From assembly GCA_027451645.1 (NCBI GenBank), contig DAIDIX010000109.1, positions 1-6,180 of the forward strand: a DNA stretch of 6,180 bases, in the 5' to 3' direction. A program made the position numbers and the translations under genes. The notes under the pieces were generated by a model. The model was not told where the DNA came from and made no database searches. It saw only the letters and a program-made list of their open reading frames with translations. The stretch comes from Candidatus Dormiibacterota bacterium (GTDB lineage Bacteria > Chloroflexota > Dormibacteria > Aeolococcales > Aeolococcaceae). Positions 1 through 6,068 of the stretch are shown here, piece by piece. Numbering within the stretch: the first letter of the stretch is position 1; the number at the start of each line of letters is the position of its first letter.

Positions 1-1434
1 CTTGGCATCAGTGTTGTCTGGTTCAATCCCACCTTCCCCTCTCCAAACACGGACTGGGGATATGACATTGCAGATTACTATGGTGTCCATCCGGACTTCG
101 GTACTGTTGATGATCTCAGGCACCTCATTGAGGTGGCTGCAAAGCGGAACATCCGCATTCTTCTCGATCTCGTCCCTAACCACACAAGCGACAAGCATCC
201 CTGGTTCATCGATGCGAAGTCCTCACGGGATGCTGCACACAGGGACTGGTATGTCTTTGCAGACGGAAGGGGCAGCAACCCGCCAAACAACTGGCTCGAT
301 GTGCGTGGTGAATGCGCATGGATATATGACTCCCAGACAGAACAGTGGTACCTGCACAATTTCCTTGCGAGCCAGCCGGATCTCAACTGGTGGAACATGG
401 ATCTCCGACGTGAGTTCACAAAGATTCTCTCGTACTGGTTCGATATGGGAGTGTCCGGATTCAGAATCGATGTTGCCCATGGGGTCATCAAGGACAGGGA
501 GCTCCGTGACAACCCCGAGACAGTTCCTGCACACAGGGATGGCGAGGTTCACTATCACCGTCAGGTCCAGAAATACAATGCCCACAGGCCAGAGGTGCAC
601 GAGATCTACAGGTCCTGGCGGGATCTTGCGAGGCAGTACGCACCCGAGCGACTTTTCTACGGTGAGACCAATGCACTCAATATTGAAGAGACAGCAAGCT
701 ACTACGGCAATGATGATGAGTTCCAGCTCACACTCAATGGCCCCTCGATTGGCATCCCCGGCACAGTACCCTCACTCTCCCATGCTGTCCGTGAGACAGA
801 AAGCGCCTTCCCTCCCACATCCTGGCCATCCTGGACAGGATCGAACCACGACATTCCACGGTTCCCCACGCGGTGGGCTCAGGGAAACACCGATCGTGCA
901 CGCTGCTTTCTCCTCATGCTCCTGTCACTCCGAGGCACACCTGTGCTCTACTACGGCGATGAGCTGTGCATGCAGGATGAACCGATGGATCAGAAGTACT
1001 GGAGGGATCCGATGTACACACCGAGCCGGGACAGCTCACGAACTCCAATGCCATGGACTCCAGCTTCTGGTGGAGGCTTCACTGATGACGACATCACTCC
1101 CTGGCTTCCCATCGGAGAACACAGGACACCAAGTGTTGCAGAACAGCAGCAGGATTCCGATTCTCCGCTTTCGCTTACCCGACGGCTGCTTGCATTTCGC
1201 AGGCAGCACCCGGAGTTCACTCTTGGTTCATATGAATCCCTCCTGGAAGAGGAGGCTCTCTGGGCCTGGAAGCGTGGTGAGAGCCACCTCGTAGTCATGA
1301 ACATTGGTGATGAGGAGACTTCCTGCTCGCTTCCCTCTGGAACAAAGGTAGTGGCCACACATACTGGCGAAGAGGGAATAACGTGGGATGGCACTTCCGT
1401 CAATGCAAATGAAGCATTCATCGTTGCACTGTAA
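1..1434 (+). CDS. GH13 alpha-glucosidase / oligo-1,6-glucosidase-like, 5' truncated by the window
   Basis: A retaining glycoside hydrolase of family 13, expected to release glucose from short alpha-glucosides in the cytoplasm (no signal peptide can be judged because the start is missing). The frame is open from base 1 and gives 477 residues before TAA. All four GH13 regions are present, counted from the first codon seen: DLVPNH at 56-61, GFRIDVAHG with nucleophile Asp157, the acid/base Glu222 in YGETN, and SNHD with the stabilising Asp284. YYGDELCM (317-324) and SRTPMPW (346-352) follow, then a C-terminal beta domain of about 100 residues. The family norm is 520-560 residues, so roughly 45-55 N-terminal residues are missing. 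GFRIDVAHG followed by KDRELRDNPE recalls GH13_30-type alpha-glucosidases, from memory. A trehalose synthase or other GH13 specificity cannot be excluded. The usual Gly of GDExGM is Cys323. The stop overlaps the coaE start by one base, which suggests co-translation. Confidence 0.93.
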   Translation, partial: LGISVVWFNPTFPSPNTDWGYDIADYYGVHPDFGTVDDLRHLIEVAAKRNIRILLDLVPNHTSDKHPWFIDAKSSRDAAHRDWYVFADGRGSNPPNNWLDVRGECAWIYDSQTEQWYLHNFLASQPDLNWWNMDLRREFTKILSYWFDMGVSGFRIDVAHGVIKDRELRDNPETVPAHRDGEVHYHRQVQKYNAHRPEVHEIYRSWRDLARQYAPERLFYGETNALNIEETASYYGNDDEFQLTLNGPSIGIPGTVPSLSHAVRETESAFPPTSWPSWTGSNHDIPRFPTRWAQGNTDRARCFLLMLLSLRGTPVLYYGDELCMQDEPMDQKYWRDPMYTPSRDSSRTPMPWTPASGGGFTDDDITPWLPIGEHRTPSVAEQQQDSDSPLSLTRRLLAFRRQHPEFTLGSYESLLEEEALWAWKRGESHLVVMNIGDEETSCSLPSGTKVVATHTGEEGITWDGTSVNANEAFIVAL

Positions 1435-2078
1435 TGCCGACTCCTCCTGTCATTGCACTCACGGGCAGTATTGCCACAGGCAAGAGTACTGCAGCTCTCC
1501 ACCTCAAAAAACGTGGAGCAGCACTCATCGATGCTGATGCTATCGCTCATGACATCTACAGCAGCAACCCGGATCTCGTTGCACGTATTGTCAACACGTT
1601 TGGAAGCGACATCCTTGATGAGCACGGAGTGATCGACAGAGCTGCACTGGGAGAGCGGATATTCGCTTCCCCACCACTGAGAGAGCTTCTCAACAGCCTG
1701 ACACACCCCTACATCAGGAAACAGATGCTCGTGGAGCATACTGCAGCCATGCACGCTGCCCCCCCACTCATCGTGCATGACATTCCGCTCCTCTTCGAGA
1801 GCAGCCTCGCTGACTTCTTCCCGAGAGTGCTCGTCATTGCCGCACCACAGTCCATACAGCTCGAACGGCTCGTGACGGGCAGGCATCTCACAATCGAGGA
1901 AGCCCGCAACCGCATCAGTGCCCAGCTGCCCAGTGACATGAAGTGCAGGAAGGCAACCTGGTGCTGCGAGAACACGGGCACCATTTCTGCGCTTGAGGCC
2001 AGGCTTGATGACCTGTGGCCTGCATTCGTTGATGATGGCCCCCAGCCCCGTCTTGATCTTCTGACGACAAATGCATGA
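1434..2078 (+). CDS. coaE: Dephospho-CoA kinase
   Basis: Catalyses ATP-dependent 3'-phosphorylation of dephospho-CoA, the last step of coenzyme A synthesis, in the cytoplasm. The 214-residue product has the family's usual length (about 200). A Walker A loop GSIATGKS lies at 11-18, followed by the LIDADAIAHD block (31-40) whose Asp33 matches the family's conserved catalytic Asp. SLTHPYIR (88-95), HDIPLLFES (115-123) and the lid-type stretch RISAQLPSDMK (160-170) follow in the expected order. The usual 'ADYVIxNxG' motif is degenerate here (ATWCCENTG, 174-182), but the frame continues normally. There is no C-terminal GrpB-like extension of the kind found in mycobacterial CoaE. The start ATG shares its A with the preceding TAA and has no clear Shine-Dalgarno sequence, so it is probably read by re-initiation from the glycosidase gene. 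It ends at TGA, 2 bases before an inverted repeat. Confidence 0.95.
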   Translation: MPTPPVIALTGSIATGKSTAALHLKKRGAALIDADAIAHDIYSSNPDLVARIVNTFGSDILDEHGVIDRAALGERIFASPPLRELLNSLTHPYIRKQMLVEHTAAMHAAPPLIVHDIPLLFESSLADFFPRVLVIAAPQSIQLERLVTGRHLTIEEARNRISAQLPSDMKCRKATWCCENTGTISALEARLDDLWPAFVDDGPQPRLDLLTTNA

Positions 2079-2080
2079 CG

Positions 2081-2106
2081 AATTGCATGAGATTCATGCA
2101 ATTTTT
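2081..2106 (+). terminator. Perfect 10-bp inverted repeat plus T-run after coaE
   Basis: Arms AATTGCATGA (2081-2090) and TCATGCAATT (2094-2103) are perfect reverse complements around GAT, and the T's continue to 2106. The repeat begins 2 bases after the coaE stop. A stem followed by T's at a gene end fits an intrinsic terminator, although the stem is AT-rich (3 G/C pairs of 10) and the T-run is short. It also lies directly upstream of an extended -10 element, roughly -49 to -27 from the predicted start, where an operator would sit. The two roles are not exclusive. Confidence 0.5.
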
Positions 2107-2114
2107 CGATCGTA

Positions 2115-2123
2115 TGCTAGTAT
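2115..2123 (+). promoter_or_regulatory. Extended -10 promoter candidate for the 170-residue gene
   Basis: TGC directly followed by TAGTAT fits the extended -10 pattern TGn-TAnnnT, which can work without a good -35 box. No convincing -35 is seen at 16-18 bases upstream, where the inverted repeat lies. Transcription would begin near 2130 and leave an untranslated leader of about 117 bases before the gene at 2247. Recognised by eye only. Confidence 0.35.
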
Positions 2124-2147
2124 CGAGACGTACGGAGTGGCAACACC

Positions 2148-2180
2148 ATGCAGCAAGCCATCACGATTGAAACGCCGTGA
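2148..2180 (+). CDS. Possible 10-codon leader peptide (MQQAITIETP)
   Basis: An ATG 10 bases after GGAG (2134-2137) opens a frame of ten codons ending at TGA. It lies wholly inside the leader of the 170-residue gene, and its stop falls within the 3' arm of a hairpin (2153-2186). It has no run of one amino acid of the kind that marks classical attenuators. It could be a short upstream reading frame linking translation to the hairpin, or a chance ORF. Nothing here proves that it is translated. Confidence 0.2.
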   Translation: MQQAITIETP

Positions 2181-2186
2181 TGTTGC
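2153..2186 (+). promoter_or_regulatory. Leader hairpin upstream of the 170-residue gene
   Basis: CATCACG (2159-2165) pairs perfectly with CGTGATG (2176-2182) around a 10-base loop. After a two-base bulge, GCAA (2153-2156) pairs with TTGC (2183-2186), giving 11 base pairs. No T-run follows, so it is not an intrinsic terminator. It matches no riboswitch class that I recognise. It overlaps the 10-codon frame at 2148-2180 and ends 60 bases before the gene start. Confidence 0.4.
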
Positions 2187-2246
2187 ACCTCGCATGTTCT
2201 GATACCTCACCGCCCCGAAAGCGTTCCGGACTCGGAGGTACTCCCA

Positions 2247-2759
2247 ATGCGCGAACTCGTCATCAAAGTTCCCTCACCCTTCTCAGGAGTTGACGATGTA
2301 GGCTTCACTGCACGCCAGCCTGCACAGGATCTCAATGTCGCACTCCTGGACGTACCCATCATTGTTGAAGGTGCATCCCGGCCAATGCGAATCCTCGTGA
2401 ACCATCTGTCAACATTTGCAGAAAAGGAGCGCATTGTCTCCACTCCTGGAGATGATGATGCCTATGTGTGGACACCGCCAATCCAGATAACCGATGAGAT
2501 CTGTGTTCTCTCCTTCCGTGACATGAGCAAACAGCAGATTGCTGCAGATGTGCTCTCCCAGGAGCGTCAGTATCTCTGGAACCTTGTGCGACCTCTCGCT
2601 GTCACGTTCCTCAGGGACTGCATCAGGCTTGGCAACCTCAAGCTCCGTGACCACATTGACGTGATCATGAGCGATGATATCCTCGGCACTGTGGATATCA
2701 CGCTCAGACTTTCCGACATTGCATCCCAGAATGGCGTGCATGTCCTGTATGCAGCCTGA
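2247..2759 (+). CDS. Hypothetical protein, 170 residues, unrecognised
   Basis: The start is well supported: GGAGGT at 2234-2239 stands 7 bases before the ATG, the strongest ribosome-binding site in the window. I do not recognise the family. No signal peptide, membrane span or cysteine cluster is visible, so a soluble cytoplasmic protein is likely. The pattern suggests beta-strands in the first 95 residues (for example MRELVIKV and RPMRILVNHL), a long central helix (about 96-128, QQIAADVLSQERQYLW onward) and strands near the end (HIDVIM, TVDITLRL). It is mildly acidic, with many Asp residues. It has its own leader with a promoter candidate and a hairpin, so it is probably expressed apart from coaE. 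It converges on the minus-strand galU operon with 34 bases between the two stops. Codon choice matches its neighbours, so there is no sign of recent transfer. Confidence 0.75.
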   Translation: MRELVIKVPSPFSGVDDVGFTARQPAQDLNVALLDVPIIVEGASRPMRILVNHLSTFAEKERIVSTPGDDDAYVWTPPIQITDEICVLSFRDMSKQQIAADVLSQERQYLWNLVRPLAVTFLRDCIRLGNLKLRDHIDVIMSDDILGTVDITLRLSDIASQNGVHVLYAA

Positions 2760-2793
2760 ACGGGAGATCTGGCTACCGGTCTTTCTGCCTGAA

Positions 2794-3021
2794 TCACGAT
2801 GGTGATGGGGAAGCAGGAGTTCCTGTCGGGCTTGGCTTCCCGGATGCAGGTGCGGCAGGAGATGCTGACGCATGTGCAGATGGTGTGGGGACGGCTGCAG
2901 ATGGAGATGCAGGAGCTGATGCTGACCGGATGAGGAAGATGAGGCCAACAAGCACAATCCCGATGATGACAGTGCCTACAAAGAGAGCTGCACCCCATTC
3001 CTGACGAACTGCCTTCTGCAT
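2794..3021 (-). CDS. Small single-span membrane protein with Ala/Ser/Pro-rich tail
   Basis: 75 residues. A short charged N-terminus (MQKAVRQEWG) is followed by a hydrophobic span at about 11-31 and Arg32. The remaining 43 residues are almost only Ala, Ser, Pro, Gly and Thr, ending in SPSPS. The N-terminus is probably in the cytoplasm, with the tail outside in the cell wall space as a flexible spacer. The span is not followed by a signal-peptidase site that I can recognise, so it is more likely an anchor than a cleaved signal. AGGA precedes the ATG by 5 bases. It starts 42 bases after the galU stop on the same strand, so the two are probably co-transcribed. Function unknown; a role at the cell envelope would suit galU, but that is inference. 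Low-complexity tails make shadow ORFs common, but the ribosome site, operon spacing and clear span support it as real. Confidence 0.65.
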   Translation of the reverse strand: MQKAVRQEWGAALFVGTVIIGIVLVGLIFLIRSASAPASPSAAVPTPSAHASASPAAPASGKPSPTGTPASPSPS

Positions 3022-3063
3022 ACCTTTCCTTTCCGACTGAACTGCTGATGCGTACCTGTACGG

Positions 3064-3921
3064 TCAGTGTACCGATTGTGCCCGTTCAAATGCCTTTGGA
3101 GCATATTCCGGTGCAAGACGGAACATCGTTGCATACCACCCTTCGAGTGTCCCCACATCAAGAAGCTCTCCCTCGAACTCCACTCCCCAGATATCTCCAC
3201 TTCCGAGCATCTGCCCAATACCGTCTGTCAGCTGGATCTCGCCACCTGCTCCCGGAGACTGGTGCGCAAGATGGTCGAAGATGTCCGGCAGGAGAACGTA
3301 CCTGCCCATGATCGCAAGGAGGCTCGGAGCATCCTTTGCTGCAGGCTTCTCCACTACGTTTGTAACCCGATGATACCTGCCAACAGTCTCTGCAACTGCA
3401 ACCGAGCCGTACCGGGAGATCTGTTCCTCAGTCACCCGCATGAGGGCGAGAATAGTGGTCCCAAAACGCTGAAAGGCTTCACCAAGCTGCGACAGCACTG
3501 GAGCTGCGCCATACGACACGTCATCCGGAAGGAGGCAGAAGAATGGCTCCTGTGCCACATGATCCCTTGCACAGAGAACTGCATGGCCAAGTCCGAGCGG
3601 TTCGTCCTGGTATGTGTACGTGAAACTCGCCAGTGATGAGACAGCACGGACAGCTTCCAGCTGGGCCTGCTTTCCCCGTGCACTGAGCAGGTCCTCAAGG
3701 GCTGGAGAGGGTGCGAAATGATCCCTGATGAGCTCCTTCCCCTCGCTGAGGACAACAACCATCTCCGAGGCTCCTGCTGCTGCAGCCTCCTCAACTCCCC
3801 ACTGGATTGCTGGTCGATTGCCCACAGGGAGCAGCTCCTTGGGAAGCGCCTTCGTTGCAGGAAGAAATCGTGTGCCAAGTCCTGCTGCAGGGATGACGCA
3901 CTGCCTGATTGGTTGGGTCAT
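3064..3921 (-). CDS. galU: UTP-glucose-1-phosphate uridylyltransferase
   Basis: Makes UDP-glucose from UTP and glucose-1-phosphate in the cytoplasm, supplying glycan, glycolipid and cell wall synthesis. The 285-residue length is normal for bacterial GalU. The nucleotide-binding signature is complete: AAGLGTRFLPATK (12-24) and LPKELLPVGNRPAIQ (26-40). GLGHAVLCA (110-118), LPDDV with the metal-site Asp (131-135), YGSVAV (171-176), NVVEKP (188-193), GEIQLTD (227-233) and LLDVGTLEGWY (253-263) follow in family order. The ATG at 3921 places the signature at the right distance from the N-terminus. The upstream GAAAGA is only a weak ribosome site. The gene diverges from argS and is followed by the small membrane protein at 2794-3021. 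RmlA-type thymidylyltransferases are less likely because the KELLPVGN...AIQWGVEEA block is of GalU type. Confidence 0.95.
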   Translation of the reverse strand: MTQPIRQCVIPAAGLGTRFLPATKALPKELLPVGNRPAIQWGVEEAAAAGASEMVVVLSEGKELIRDHFAPSPALEDLLSARGKQAQLEAVRAVSSLASFTYTYQDEPLGLGHAVLCARDHVAQEPFFCLLPDDVSYGAAPVLSQLGEAFQRFGTTILALMRVTEEQISRYGSVAVAETVGRYHRVTNVVEKPAAKDAPSLLAIMGRYVLLPDIFDHLAHQSPGAGGEIQLTDGIGQMLGSGDIWGVEFEGELLDVGTLEGWYATMFRLAPEYAPKAFERAQSVH

Positions 3922-3951
3922 TGTTCTTTCGTTCTACACTACTTCAGTATG

Positions 3952-3971
3952 GTGTCGCCAGCTGACGACAC
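3952..3971. promoter_or_regulatory. 20-bp near-palindrome midway between galU and argS
   Basis: GTGTCG (3952-3957) and CGACAC (3966-3971) are perfect reverse complements, and the centre CAGCTG (3959-3964) is itself a palindrome on the same axis. Only the pair 3958/3965 breaks the symmetry, so 18 of 20 bases match. It lies 30 bases from the galU start and 29 from the argS start. It could be a binding site for a dimeric regulator acting on both genes, or a hairpin in either leader. No convincing -35/-10 pair was found for either gene in the 79-bp gap (3922-4000). Confidence 0.4.
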
Positions 3972-4000
3972 TGAGTGTACCGGATCGAGGGAGATGTCCT

Positions 4001-5767
4001 ATGGTTGTGTCTGCGGAAGTTCTGCTGCAGGAGAGCATCATTGAAGCCCTCCGGCAGTGCATGAACGATGGCTCCCTCCCCCTGTCTGCAGTACCTGATG
4101 ACATTGTCATTGAGAAGCCAAAGAATCCGTCCCATGGGGACTGGTCGACAAATGCTGCACTCCGCATAGTGAAGCACCTTCCTGGCAGAACTCCGATGGA
4201 TATCGCACAGACAGTGGTGGCCCACATCCCCGAACACACTGCATTTTCCTCCATGGAGGTTGTTCCTCCGGGTTTCATCAATGCACGTCTCTCCGAGGAG
4301 TTCATTGCTGCACAGCTTCAGGAAATGTACAATTCCCCGCGACTTGGAGTACCTGAGGCAGATGACCCTCTCACTGTGGTTGTCGACTACTCAGCTCCAA
4401 ATGTCGCGAAAGAGATGCATGTTGGACATCTCCGATCCACCATCATCGGTGATGCCCTCACACGCATACTCACCTTCCTTGGACACACAGTCATCCGGGA
4501 AAACCATATTGGAGACTGGGGCACACCGTTTGGCATGCTCATTGAGCACCTCATCGATGTCGGAGATGCGGAAGGACTTGAGGAGCTTTCTGTCGGTGAG
4601 CTTGGAGCATTCTACCGTCAGGCCCGGACAACCTTTGAGGGGAATCCCGCCTTCCAGGAGCGAAGCAGGAGGCGGGTTGTTCTCCTCCAGTCAGGAGATC
4701 CTGCAACGCTGAAGCTCTGGAGAACGCTCGTCGATGCGAGTCTCGACGCCTTTGAGACGATATACAGCGAGCTCGGTGTTCTTCTGACGAGAGAGGATGT
4801 TGCTGGAGAGAGCCAGTACAACGATGGCCTTGCACAGGTGGTCTCAGACCTGCGTTCCTGGAATCTCCTGGTCGAGAGCGATGGAGCACAGTGCGTCTTT
4901 CCACCAGGATTCTTCAACAGGGATGGCTCGCCCCTCCCCCTCATCATCCAGAAGTCCGATGGTGGATACGGCTATGCAGCAACGGATCTCGCCACTATCC
5001 GGGACCGGGTCGACAGGCTCCATGCTGACCGCATGCTGTATGTCGTTGGCATGCCCCAGTCACAGCACTTCGCCATGGTATTTGCTGTTGCCTCTATGGC
5101 GGGGTGGCTTCCTTCCAGTGTTGAGGCAACACATGTCGCGTTTGGGCACATGCTTGGAACAGATCACAAGATGTTCAAGTCCCGTTCTGGCAACACTTTC
5201 CAGCTGCAGCGGCTCATTGACGAGGCTGTAGACCGGGCCCGAACGGCAGTAGTCGAACGGAATCCGGAACTTGGCAGGGAAGAGTGCGAGTCCATAGCAC
5301 GGATGGTGGGAATTGGCGCCATGAAATACGCAGACCTCTCAAACGACAGGACACGGGATTACGTCTTCGATCTCGATCGCATGCTTTCCTTTGAAGGCAA
5401 TACTGCACCCTACCTCCAGTACGCACATGCACGTATCCGTTCCGTGTTCCGGAAAGGCAATGTGTCTCCAGCAGATACCGTACCTTCCCTTCCTGCTCAT
5501 GCTCCAGCAGAACGGGCCCTTGCACTGCACATCCTCTCACTTGAGAGTGTCCTTGCTGACGTAGCGAGATCGTGCAGGCCGCATACCCTGTGCACCTACC
5601 TGTATGAGCTGTCCTCCCTTTTCACTGCATTCTATGAGCAGTGCCCGATCCTCAAGGCAGCAACTCCCGACGAGCGTGCTGTCCGTCTCGCACTCGCCCA
5701 CCTCACTGGCCGGGTCCTCCATGAGGGTCTTGGACTTCTTGGAATTGCTGCACCAGACCAGATGTAG
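4001..5767 (+). CDS. argS: Arginyl-tRNA synthetase
   Basis: Class I synthetase that charges tRNA-Arg with arginine in the cytoplasm. Of the available starts, ATG 4001 is preferred: AGGGAG (3988-3993) is 7 bases upstream and it gives 588 residues, as usual for the family. An upstream in-frame extension would run through the galU start region. The N-terminal additional domain carries NPSHGDWSTNAALR (42-55). The catalytic core has VVVDYSAPNVAKEMHVGHLR (126-145) with the HIGH-type motif HVGH at 140-143, then IRENHIGDWGTPFGMLIEHL (165-184) and KSDGGYGYAATDLA (318-331). The second signature is HKMFKSRSG (389-397), a variant KMSKS as common in ArgS. The DALR-type anticodon domain covers about 465-588 (APYLQYAHARIRS at 469-481) and ends LGLLGIAAPDQM. 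It diverges from galU and ends 31 bases before a tRNA gene. Confidence 0.97.
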   Translation: MVVSAEVLLQESIIEALRQCMNDGSLPLSAVPDDIVIEKPKNPSHGDWSTNAALRIVKHLPGRTPMDIAQTVVAHIPEHTAFSSMEVVPPGFINARLSEEFIAAQLQEMYNSPRLGVPEADDPLTVVVDYSAPNVAKEMHVGHLRSTIIGDALTRILTFLGHTVIRENHIGDWGTPFGMLIEHLIDVGDAEGLEELSVGELGAFYRQARTTFEGNPAFQERSRRRVVLLQSGDPATLKLWRTLVDASLDAFETIYSELGVLLTREDVAGESQYNDGLAQVVSDLRSWNLLVESDGAQCVFPPGFFNRDGSPLPLIIQKSDGGYGYAATDLATIRDRVDRLHADRMLYVVGMPQSQHFAMVFAVASMAGWLPSSVEATHVAFGHMLGTDHKMFKSRSGNTFQLQRLIDEAVDRARTAVVERNPELGREECESIARMVGIGAMKYADLSNDRTRDYVFDLDRMLSFEGNTAPYLQYAHARIRSVFRKGNVSPADTVPSLPAHAPAERALALHILSLESVLADVARSCRPHTLCTYLYELSSLFTAFYEQCPILKAATPDERAVRLALAHLTGRVLHEGLGLLGIAAPDQM

Positions 5768-5783
5768 CGGGAACGCTCTTCCG

Positions 5784-5789
5784 TATACT
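5784..5789 (+). promoter_or_regulatory. -10 box candidate for the tRNA-Glu gene
   Basis: TATACT matches the TATAAT consensus at five of six positions and ends 9 bases before the first base of the tRNA. This fits a start just ahead of the mature 5' end, with a very short leader. No good -35 is seen at 16-18 bases upstream, and that region overlaps the argS stop. Read-through from argS could also contribute. Confidence 0.4.
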
Positions 5790-5798
5790 GGATGGTGC

Positions 5799-5875
5799 GC
5801 CCCGTTCGTCTAGAGGCCTAGGACATCACCCTCTCAAGGTGGAGATCATCGGTTCGAATCCGATACGGGGTACCA
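5799..5875 (+). tRNA. tRNA-Glu, anticodon CUC, CCA encoded
   Basis: Decodes GAG. The acceptor stem GCCCCGT (5799-5805) pairs with ACGGGGT (5865-5871), with the G1-U72 wobble common in bacterial tRNA-Glu. The discriminator is A5872, and CCA is encoded at 5873-5875. The D arm holds CGTCTAGAGGCCTAGGACA. The anticodon stem TCACC/GGTGG (5826-5830/5838-5842) closes loop CTCTCAA, placing CTC at 5833-5835. The T arm ATCGG/CCGAT (5848-5852/5860-5864) carries loop TTCGAAT. All stems pair, so the gene looks functional. It lies 31 bases after argS, and the sequence after it is disrupted. Confidence 0.97.
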
Positions 5876-5900
5876 GATTCCTCATGGCGGTACCCTCATG
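5869..5900. repeat. Short direct repeat at the tRNA 3' end
   Basis: The pair GGTACC and CTCATG occurs twice: GGTACC (5869-5874) with CTCATG (5881-5886), then GGTACC (5889-5894) with CTCATG (5895-5900). The first copy has six extra bases between the two halves. It straddles the last bases of the tRNA. It may be a small slippage duplication. It is too short to call an attachment site. Confidence 0.25.
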
Positions 5901-6068
5901 CCTGCAGCCTCCCGATTCTCCTCATCAGCCTCGGTCCATATCTGAGGTCCTGTCGCATCTGTGTGGAAGATGCTCATTGATCCAGAGGCAGTTGCTCCAT
6001 ACTTCCATGGCACGAAACTCGATGCTGACTGGACGATTGGGGGACAGATCACCTGGAGCGGCACCCGG
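5898..6068 (+). pseudogene. SRPBCC/AHSA1-family N-terminal fragment with in-frame TGA and lost 3' end
   Basis: From ATG 5898 the frame reads MPAASRFSSSASVHI, TGA (5943-5945, codon 16), then GPVASVWKMLIDPEAVAPYF (17-36), HGTKLDADWTIGGQITWSG (37-55). This follows the start of Activator-of-Hsp90-ATPase-like (AHSA1) SRPBCC proteins, small ligand-binding helix-grip folds: strand, 'PvxxVWxxLtdPe', 'fxGT', 'DWxxGgxItWxG'. After ITWSG the family expects 'xWxGkxYxDkG', but the frame goes to TRVPLMTV and a stop at 6129-6131. About 100 residues of the domain are missing. The TGA could be a single-base change (for example from TCA), a sequencing error or true decay. GGCGG 7 bases upstream is a modest ribosome site. 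Family call from memory. Restarting at Met24 would lose the first strand. Confidence 0.6.

Noticed and set aside
990..1886. Long minus-strand frame opposite the glycosidase and coaE
   Set aside because: It lies antisense to two genes with full motif sets, and its product is Ser/Cys-rich with no recognisable domain.
2754..2793. 7-bp direct repeat GCCTGAA at the end of the 170-residue gene and again at 2787
   Set aside because: Too short, and the first copy is coding sequence plus stop. No clear terminator hairpin with T-run was found in this convergent gap.
2797..2930. Repeat array suggested by recurring GATGCAGG/GGAGATGC words
   Set aside because: It is explained by the Ala/Ser/Pro low-complexity coding of the small membrane protein on the minus strand. 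The units are irregular.
3728..4000. N-terminal extension of ArgS from an ATG at 3728
   Set aside because: It would be antisense to the start of galU, has no family similarity, and the ATG at 4001 has a good ribosome site and gives the usual length.
5943..5945. Reassigned TGA codon (Gly or Trp) as in some candidate phyla
   Set aside because: coaE, the 170-residue gene, galU and the small membrane protein all end properly at TGA, and conserved tryptophans in the large genes are encoded by TGG.
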